Shown here piece after piece: positions 5,162-9,227 of a DNA stretch of 9,227 nucleotides. Numbering within the stretch: position 1 is the stretch's first letter; every line of letters starts with the position of its first letter. The notes below the pieces were generated by a model, which was not told the origin of the DNA, did no database searches, and saw only the letters and a list, made by a program, of their open reading frames with translations. This DNA comes from an uncultured Ruminobacter sp. GTDB taxonomy: Bacteria > Pseudomonadota > Gammaproteobacteria > Enterobacterales > Succinivibrionaceae. The stretch spans positions 1 through 9,227 of the forward strand of contig CAAFXL010000399.1 of the NCBI GenBank assembly GCA_900767005.1, given 5' to 3'. The position numbers were made by a program, and so were the translations under genes.

Positions 5162-6319
5162 TTATTCAATAAAGACTAAATCTTCAAGTTGAATATTGCC
5201 TGAGATTTTACCAACGGGCTTAATAATGCTTGAGTTTGAATCAACTTTGATTGCAATCATTTGAGAATGAGCTCGAGCTTTACTAAAACGAAGATTTCCA
5301 TTGTTATCATAGAAGTTACTACGGTGATCTATAAAGAATCTAGTGCCTTGTTTAATGCCATTTAAACTACCTAAATTAATGTAATATTCATCATTAGGAA
5401 GAGTTTCAATAATGCGACCAATTGGTTTTTGGCAAGTTAGAACTTGGATAATATCGCGACTAATGGTTCCTAAAGTATTATTAACTAATCGTCCATAGTT
5501 TGATTCATTAAATTTGGCTCCTTGAGGCATTTGAATACCATCATCCCATTCGCTTGATCCTTCATAATCATTACTAAAAACCAAGGAACCAAGTAAACCA
5601 TCATAAACATAAATTGAGATTTTTAGTTCACGGTTCTTATTATCTAAAAGAGAATTAAGCATGCCTTGAGCATTAGAAAGAGAAATATCGCGGATTACTC
5701 CTAAAACAATATATTGAGTGTCATTTTTAATCGCTAATTCAAGTAAGATTTCAGATAAATGATCTTTACCTGGTGAATACTTAATTGGGTCAATGCCTAA
5801 GTTCTTATTATAGTAAGGTAGATTATTAAACTTACGACTATTTCCTAATAGATTACTTAGTGATTTTGTGAGTTCAATATTAAAATTAACTAATCCAAAA
5901 TTACTATTTTGATATTGGTTATTATCATAGATAAAGAGGATTGGCATTATGGTTTTAGTATAGGAATCACCTAAGCACATTTGCATTTGGTTATCAATAA
6001 AGGTTCTAATTTTTACTGTTAAAAATCCATTATTACGGGTTTCAGAAATTAGCGAATATTGATTAACGTTACTTGCTGAACTTAAATTAAAGGAATCTTT
6101 AGAAATTTTTCCATTAGTTATTTCTTGTTCAGATGTTACAAAACTTCCTGATTGAAGCATTGCTTGGCGCAATGCTTCATCAATAGCTTTTGAACGAGCT
6201 TGGGAGATATCACCATTTTTAATGGGAGCTGTGCCTTCAGTTTCATACCAAGCTGCATTTGCATTTATTGATATACTATATAAGCATAGGGAAATAAAAA
6301 GAATTAAAAATCTATTCAT
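5162..6319 (-). CDS. flgT: flagellar H-ring protein FlgT
   Basis: In Vibrio, FlgT is a periplasmic protein forming the H ring around the outer LP ring of the flagellar basal body. It is needed for ring assembly and motor function. The 385-residue product starts with a signal peptide (MNRFLILFISL..., cleavage expected at ANA-AWYE between residues 22 and 23). The N-terminal domain (about 23-115) opens with WYETEGTAPIKNGDISQAR and AIDEALRQAMLQSG, the clearest FlgT signature. A middle domain (about 120-298, with QYIVLGVIRDISL) and a small C-terminal domain (299-385, with GRIIETLPNDEYYINLGS) follow. Two mature cysteines, 115 and 296, might pair. ATG 6319-6317 is chosen because the signal peptide starts there. 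The frame stays open to 6508, but that would overlap the flgO start and hide the signal peptide. It diverges from flgO. Confidence 0.9.
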   Translation of the reverse strand: MNRFLILFISLCLYSISINANAAWYETEGTAPIKNGDISQARSKAIDEALRQAMLQSGSFVTSEQEITNGKISKDSFNLSSASNVNQYSLISETRNNGFLTVKIRTFIDNQMQMCLGDSYTKTIMPILFIYDNNQYQNSNFGLVNFNIELTKSLSNLLGNSRKFNNLPYYNKNLGIDPIKYSPGKDHLSEILLELAIKNDTQYIVLGVIRDISLSNAQGMLNSLLDNKNRELKISIYVYDGLLGSLVFSNDYEGSSEWDDGIQMPQGAKFNESNYGRLVNNTLGTISRDIIQVLTCQKPIGRIIETLPNDEYYINLGSLNGIKQGTRFFIDHRSNFYDNNGNLRFSKARAHSQMIAIKVDSNSSIIKPVGKISGNIQLEDLVFIE

Positions 6320-6346
6320 AAGCTTTTTCTCTCTATCAAACTTCTT

Positions 6347-6363
6347 AGGCATAATGATTGCAT
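6347..6363 (+). promoter_or_regulatory. sigma-54 promoter of flgO-flgP
   Basis: AGGCAT, five bases, TTGCAT. The GG and GC doublets have the exact -24/-12 spacing of RpoN promoters, and the -12 half is perfect. The consensus is TGGCAC-N5-TTGCA; mismatches fall at the first and sixth bases only. Transcription would begin near 6373, about 67 bases before flgO. In Vibrio and relatives, middle flagellar genes depend on sigma-54 with FlrA/FlrC activators, which fits. Confidence 0.6.
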
Positions 6364-6390
6364 TATATATACCAAACGAGGAAATGCGAA
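6362..6390 (-). promoter_or_regulatory. sigma-70-like promoter of flgT
   Basis: On the minus strand, TTCGCA (6390-6385), a 17-base spacer and a perfect TATAAT (6367-6362), about 43 bases before the flgT ATG. Its -10 box overlaps the last two bases of the sigma-54 -12 element on the other strand, so the two promoters could exclude each other. Confidence 0.5.
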
Positions 6391-6440
6391 AAAATTTACG
6401 CATCAATGTGATGAAGCTTATAAAAGGATCGAGGTAAGCG

Positions 6441-7559
6441 ATGAAAAAGTTCAATTTCCTTTGTCTATCAGCTCTTTTATTAGGTTTTCTAATGGTGGGC
6501 TGTAGCAATAAGAGTGAGCAAATTGTAAAGGATAATCATCCTTTACCTAAGACTCAAGTGACTCAAGAGGTCAAAAAAGCACCAGTTTTACAAAAGTATG
6601 CCGACAAGTTAGTCAATGATTTGACACATTCAATGCCTTCGTCAGCGATGCTTGATAAGATTGCAATTGCCACAATGGTTGATATTACAACTTTAGAAGC
6701 AACTGATTGGTTAGGTCGCGAAATGGCAGAACTATTTATTAGTTCTTTGCATAGTCGTGGGTTTAGAGTACTTGAATATAAGTTAACAGGTTATTTGGAA
6801 GTAACGCCAAATGGTGATTACGCATATTCTCGCAATTGGCAAAAACTTGCCAATAAAGGAAAATTTACCCGAGTATTAACTGGTACTATGAGTTACTCTG
6901 AAAGTGGGGTAATGCTTTATGGGCGTATTGTTAATTTAAAAACTACTGAGGTTGAAGGATCTTCTCAGATCTTTATTCCTAAGGATGATTTACCAATTTG
7001 CTATAAGACTTACCCAAATACTTGTAATATTTATGGGATTGATGGTTTTAAATCAAAAGTTGGCACTAATCCTACTCCTTACGTAAAAGTAGCTACTCCT
7101 CAAAATATACAAAAAGGAAATGTAGTGACTTCTAATGTAAGTAATAAAGGAACTTATAGTAAGCCTAATGTTAATAAAAATAACAATTTAGCTTCAAAAA
7201 ATCCTAATGCTAATCAAAAAGTTAATAAAGGTAATAATGCATCAAGTGTTAAAGCCTCACCTAAAGGTAACATTAATGCAAAGAATACCAATCAAGGTAA
7301 TATAAAATCATTAAATAATAAAGTTAATAGTAGTAAAGATACTTCTTATGCAAGTTCAAATATTGCTACTAAACAAATTTTAGATAGTAATCCTTTAACT
7401 AAGAGTTGCGAAGGTAAAGATTGTAAGTATTTACAAGGCAAGAATAAAGCTTGTCATGGTAAATGTAGTGTGCCGTTATTTTATCCAGCAACAACCACTA
7501 ATGTTGGCGAGAAACTTGTGCGTGACTCAAGTGGTCAAAGCCAATATGATAGAAATTAG
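6441..7559 (+). CDS. flgO: flagellar outer-membrane lipoprotein FlgO with long C-terminal extension
   Basis: In Vibrio, FlgO is an outer-membrane protein needed for flagellar stability and motility and acts with FlgP. The 372-residue product begins with a signal peptide and lipobox (MVGC, Cys21). Residues about 50-182 match the FlgO domain: LQKYADKLVNDL, then KIAIATMVDITTLEATDWLGREMAE, GFRVLEYKLTG, and a strand ending VLTGTMSYSESGVMLYGRIVN. Known FlgO proteins end soon after this, as I recall at roughly 200-230 residues. Here a Cys pair (187, 195) is followed by a low-complexity Asn/Lys/Ser linker (about 222-305). A short ending then holds four cysteines (323, 328, 338, 342). The frame is uninterrupted, and flgP begins eight bases later, so the extension is real. 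GAGG six bases before the ATG supports the start. Confidence 0.85.
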   Translation: MKKFNFLCLSALLLGFLMVGCSNKSEQIVKDNHPLPKTQVTQEVKKAPVLQKYADKLVNDLTHSMPSSAMLDKIAIATMVDITTLEATDWLGREMAELFISSLHSRGFRVLEYKLTGYLEVTPNGDYAYSRNWQKLANKGKFTRVLTGTMSYSESGVMLYGRIVNLKTTEVEGSSQIFIPKDDLPICYKTYPNTCNIYGIDGFKSKVGTNPTPYVKVATPQNIQKGNVVTSNVSNKGTYSKPNVNKNNNLASKNPNANQKVNKGNNASSVKASPKGNINAKNTNQGNIKSLNNKVNSSKDTSYASSNIATKQILDSNPLTKSCEGKDCKYLQGKNKACHGKCSVPLFYPATTTNVGEKLVRDSSGQSQYDRN

Positions 7560-7567
7560 GAGGGGAT

Positions 7568-7990
7568 ATGTTAGTTAGAAATTTTATAATGTTGCTCTTA
7601 TGTGTAATAACGATTGGTTGTAGCACCAATGGCACATTTAGCTATGCAACAAAACCTAATGCTTTTCCAATTTTAAGAGCGACTGGTTATGCGATTATTT
7701 CAAAGCAACCAGGACCTTCTCAAGATGAAAAAACACTTCAAGCCATGCGTGCCTCAAAGCTTGATGCTTATAGAGAGCTTAGTGAACAAGTTTATGGTCA
7801 AAATTTAATTGCGGATACTACTTTAAGAGATAATATCCAAAAAAGTGATGACCTTAAGGCAAGAACCGCGGGAATTATTAAAGGAGCACGAGTTCTTAGA
7901 ACTTATCCAATTAATAATACTTATGTAACGGAACTTGAGCTTGATAGTAAAGTTTTATACGATATGTATTTATTAGAAGGAGCTTTATAG
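7568..7990 (+). CDS. flgP: flagellar outer-membrane lipoprotein FlgP (LPP20 family)
   Basis: FlgP is a lipoprotein of the outer membrane; in Vibrio and Campylobacter it contributes to the basal disk or H-ring region and is required for motility. The 140-residue product has a signal peptide with Cys18 (TIGC-STNG). It then has the LPP20 core: LRATGYAII, TLQAMRASKLDAYRELSEQVYG (the family signature helix, about 57-77), GIIKGARVLRTYPINN, and the final strand YVTELELDSKVLYDM. Length and order match the family. The lipobox has Thr at -3, less usual than Leu. A strong ribosome site, AGGAGGGG, overlaps the flgO stop codon, so flgO and flgP form one operon, presumably from the sigma-54 promoter. It converges on flgN. 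Confidence 0.9.
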   Translation: MLVRNFIMLLLCVITIGCSTNGTFSYATKPNAFPILRATGYAIISKQPGPSQDEKTLQAMRASKLDAYRELSEQVYGQNLIADTTLRDNIQKSDDLKARTAGIIKGARVLRTYPINNTYVTELELDSKVLYDMYLLEGAL

Positions 7991-7995
7991 TTTAA

Positions 7996-8021
7996 TTTGA
8001 TGCCTAAATTTAGGCATCAAA
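7996..8021. terminator. shared palindromic terminator between flgP and flgN
   Basis: Perfect 26-base palindrome (arms TTTGATGCCTAAA and its complement), six bases after the flgP stop. The flgN stop codon (8012-8010) lies at its centre, so the last flgN codons form one arm. It can fold identically in both transcripts. Neither side has a long U-tract, so termination may be modest. Confidence 0.6.
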
Positions 8022-8435
8022 ATTTAAATGAGCTCCGCGAATTGCATTCTTATTACCGCTATTATCATAAGTCATAGTTGAAACATCTTTAATTTCAATT
8101 AGAGCTTGAGCTAAACGGCGGTTAGCTGCAAGGTTAATCTCAATTAATCTTCCGTTAATGTTGTTTTGTTTTTGACATTCTTTAAGCTTATTATTTAAAA
8201 GATCCTTAATTTTTACTAAATCAGTTGCCAATCTTTCTTTCTCAGAATGAAGTCTAAGTGATTGGTCATTTTGTTGAAGCTCCAATAAACATTGGGATTT
8301 TTCTTCATTAATTTTAGTTAGATCTAAAGCTTTGCGTTCTTTTAAAAGAGCAAATTCATTTTTTAAAATTTGGGCAAGGCGATCAAGTACGCCATCTTGA
8401 GCCTTTAAGATTTCTACAATTGGTCTTTCTGCCAT
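8010..8435 (-). CDS. flgN: flagellar export chaperone FlgN
   Basis: FlgN is a cytoplasmic chaperone that holds the hook-filament junction proteins FlgK and FlgL and delivers them to the flagellar export gate. The 141-residue product has the family's length and nearly all-helical, heptad-like pattern. The N-terminal helix (ILKAQDGVLDRLAQILKNEFALLKER) matches the usual start. The region CQKQNNINGRLIEINLAANRR contains the conserved C-x-x-x-N-x-x-N-G-x-L-I pattern (about 88-100). The ending STMTYDNSGN matches the family's TYd-x-x-G tail. AGGAG eight bases before ATG 8435-8433 supports the start. It lies downstream of flgM with 82 bases between, which contain a terminator-like hairpin. Its stop codon is inside the palindrome shared with flgP. 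Confidence 0.85.
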   Translation of the reverse strand: MAERPIVEILKAQDGVLDRLAQILKNEFALLKERKALDLTKINEEKSQCLLELQQNDQSLRLHSEKERLATDLVKIKDLLNNKLKECQKQNNINGRLIEINLAANRRLAQALIEIKDVSTMTYDNSGNKNAIRGAHLNFDA

Positions 8436-8456
8436 TTATGTTGCTCCTAAAAAGTT

Positions 8457-8487
8457 AAACCACATTAAGTTAAGCTTAATGTGGTTT
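8457..8487 (-). terminator. hairpin (attenuator) between flgM and flgN
   Basis: Perfect 13-base inverted repeat (AAACCACATTAAG and complement; 8457-8469 with 8475-8487) with a five-base loop. On the minus strand it is followed by AACTTTTT and then immediately by the flgN ribosome site AGGAG. Stem plus U-run fits intrinsic termination. Its location within the flgM-flgN unit suggests partial termination or control of flgN translation. Confidence 0.7.
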
Positions 8488-8517
8488 AGAATCTAAATCA
8501 AGAAAAAGAGCTGATTT

Positions 8518-8871
8518 CTAGTTAAAAATGCTAGATAAAGTGCTATCTTGAGAAATCATCTTTTCAGCTACACTCTTAAAGTTGATTTTATATTCCCCAT
8601 TAGCTAGAGCTTTTTTAATTGACTCAACTTTTTCAGCATTAAACCCGGTAGAGTTTTTTGCTTTTTCTTGTGCCTGATTTAATTTCTTAGCAGTATCAGT
8701 TAAAACAACTTGTTCAGCTCCATTTGTAGTCTTAGGAGTAACCTGAGACTCATGCTGGGTCTTAAGAGTTTGCGGGGTATTGTTTATCTCTTGCTGATAG
8801 ACATTATTAAGTCTATTGCTGGACAAGTTGTTCACGCTTTGCTGATTGTTAGTTAATGTATCGATAGCCAT
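8518..8871 (-). CDS. flgM: anti-sigma-28 factor FlgM
   Basis: FlgM binds FliA (sigma-28) and blocks late flagellar genes until the hook is complete, when it is exported. The 117-residue product starts MAIDTLTNNQQ, like the family's MSIDRT opening. A Gln/Asn/Thr-rich, probably disordered N-terminal half follows. The sigma-binding C-terminal half reads VVLTDTAKKLNQAQEKA (the family's V-x-L-S/T-D-x-A), then VESIKKALANGEYKINFKSVAEKMI, both strongly matching. It is somewhat longer than the E. coli protein (97), mainly in the N-terminal half. ATG 8871 is preferred because AGGTGA lies five bases upstream and MAID is the conserved start. A GTG at 8880 would add three residues. A sigma-28 promoter lies directly upstream, giving the classic feedback on FlgM supply. 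Confidence 0.9.
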   Translation of the reverse strand: MAIDTLTNNQQSVNNLSSNRLNNVYQQEINNTPQTLKTQHESQVTPKTTNGAEQVVLTDTAKKLNQAQEKAKNSTGFNAEKVESIKKALANGEYKINFKSVAEKMISQDSTLSSIFN

Positions 8872-8924
8872 GTGAATCACCTGATCCTTAATAATCTAAT
8901 ATAAAATAATCATCGTTTTATTTC

Positions 8925-8951
8925 TTAACGACAAACTTTAAAAAAACTTTA
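8925..8951 (-). promoter_or_regulatory. sigma-28 (FliA) promoter of flgM
   Basis: On the minus strand, TAAAGTTT (8951-8944), exactly 11 bases, then GTCGTTAA (8932-8925). The enterobacterial FliA consensus is TAAAGTTT-N11-GCCGATAA: all eight -35 bases and six of eight -10 bases match. The box lies 53 bases before the flgM ATG, as expected for FliA-dependent flgM transcription. Confidence 0.75.
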
Positions 8952-8983
8952 ATATTTTTTTGAAAAATTTTTAAAATATTTTT

Positions 8984-9009
8984 GTGGTCGACAATTTGTG
9001 GTCGACCAC
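8984..9009. repeat. GC-rich GTGGTCGAC repeat between flgA and flgM
   Basis: GTGGTCGAC occurs at 8984-8992 and 8998-9006. The second copy extends to a perfect 12-base palindrome, GTGGTCGACCAC (8998-9009). The outer arms (8984-8992 with 9001-9009) also form a nine-base stem with an eight-base loop. It starts 11 bases after the flgA stop and may be its 3' hairpin, but no U-tract follows directly on the minus strand. The high G+C contrasts sharply with the flanking sequence. Confidence 0.5.
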
Positions 9010-9020
9010 TCCATAAAAAA

Positions 9021-9227
9021 TTAATTTAAATCAATCACAACAAGGTTACTATTTACCACAGTTGCTTGGACAATTTTACCAGATTTTAAATTTTTAACCT
9101 TGATTTTATCGTTAAATGACCCATCTTGCAAAGCCTGCCCATCAGTTTTAACACTTAGTAGTGAGTTTCGAGCTTCAATGGTAACTAAAGAACCATTACA
9201 AACTACGCAAATTTGATTTTTTTGAAT
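9021..9227 (-). CDS. flgA: flagellar P-ring assembly chaperone FlgA (C-terminal part)
   Basis: FlgA is the periplasmic chaperone that helps FlgI assemble into the P ring. Sixty-eight codons are present, and the gene continues beyond the right edge. The visible part is the C-terminal SAF-type domain. It contains NSLLSVKTDGQALQDGSFND (the family's A-x-x-D/G-G motif) and then KIKVKNLKSGKIVQATVVNS, which fits the conserved I-x-V-x-N-x-x-S-x-K/R-x-V-x-A ending. A Cys-Val-Val-Cys pair lies near the start of the visible part (I-C-V-V-C-N-G); this is not something I recall as conserved. The stop is TAA at 9023-9021. In Vibrio, flgA lies next to flgM in this same order, which supports the call. Confidence 0.85.
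   Translation of the reverse strand: MQKNQICVVCNGSLVTIEARNSLLSVKTDGQALQDGSFNDKIKVKNLKSGKIVQATVVNSNLVVIDLN

Noticed and set aside
6222..6437. Plus-strand 71-codon open frame between flgT and flgO
   Set aside because: It overlaps the flgT start and signal peptide on the other strand and covers both promoters; its composition is not protein-like.
6320..6508. N-terminal extension of FlgT to 6508
   Set aside because: It would overlap the flgO start, bury the signal peptide and encode residues not found in FlgT. ATG 6319 starts a standard signal peptide.
7104..7355. Asn/Lys-rich part of flgO as a frameshift or assembly artefact
   Set aside because: The frame continues into a coherent cysteine-containing end, and the flgP ribosome site overlaps its stop codon, so the gene is intact.
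8912..8940. Alternative sigma-28 box using the second TAAAGTTT and CGATGATT
   Set aside because: The spacer would be about 16 bases instead of 11. The upstream TAAAGTTT has the exact spacing.

Overview
The window looks like chromosomal DNA of a very AT-rich (about 30% G+C by eye) flagellated gammaproteobacterium. The evidence is a short-form Hpf followed by PtsN and, at the right end, the polar-flagellum accessory block flgT / flgO-flgP / flgN-flgM-flgA. As I recall, Vibrio has these genes in the same order and orientation. Vibrionales, Aeromonadales and Alteromonadales carry this set of H/T-ring genes. The low G+C would suit an Aeromonadales relative such as a Succinivibrionaceae member, but that placement is inference.

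Left part (1-1036): the last codons of an unidentified plus-strand gene converge on a truncated tyrosine-integrase remnant (DUF4102-type N-terminal domain only). The remnant lies just 3' of an intact tRNA-Leu(CAA) gene. Repeats between the two look like integrase arm sites, so this appears to be the scar of an integrative element at tRNA-Leu. A 391-base gene-free stretch follows, holding the tRNA promoter and a two-hairpin leader in front of hpf.

Middle (1037-5160): hpf and ptsN form a small plus-strand operon without rpoN directly upstream or rapZ/npr downstream. A strong hairpin terminator separates them from a minus-strand block. That block holds two overlapping half-length FUSC-type membrane proteins (4789 down to 2641) and a DUF4136-like lipoprotein (2579-1929). 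The two minus-strand units share a 13-base upstream motif. tRNA-Arg(CCT), with its own promoter, lies upstream of the FUSC pair.

Right part (5162-9227): flgT (minus) and flgO-flgP (plus) diverge from a 121-base region. There a sigma-54-like promoter for flgO overlaps a sigma-70-like promoter for flgT. FlgT, FlgO and FlgP are exported; in Vibrio they form or support the outer H ring and the outer-membrane part of the motor. flgP converges on flgN. flgA (cut by the window edge), flgM and flgN are read leftward. A close match to the sigma-28 promoter precedes flgM, and a terminator-like hairpin sits between flgM and flgN. FlgA is the P-ring chaperone, FlgM the anti-sigma-28 factor, and FlgN the hook-filament junction chaperone. 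The most unusual protein feature is a long Asn/Lys-rich, cysteine-ended extension on FlgO.
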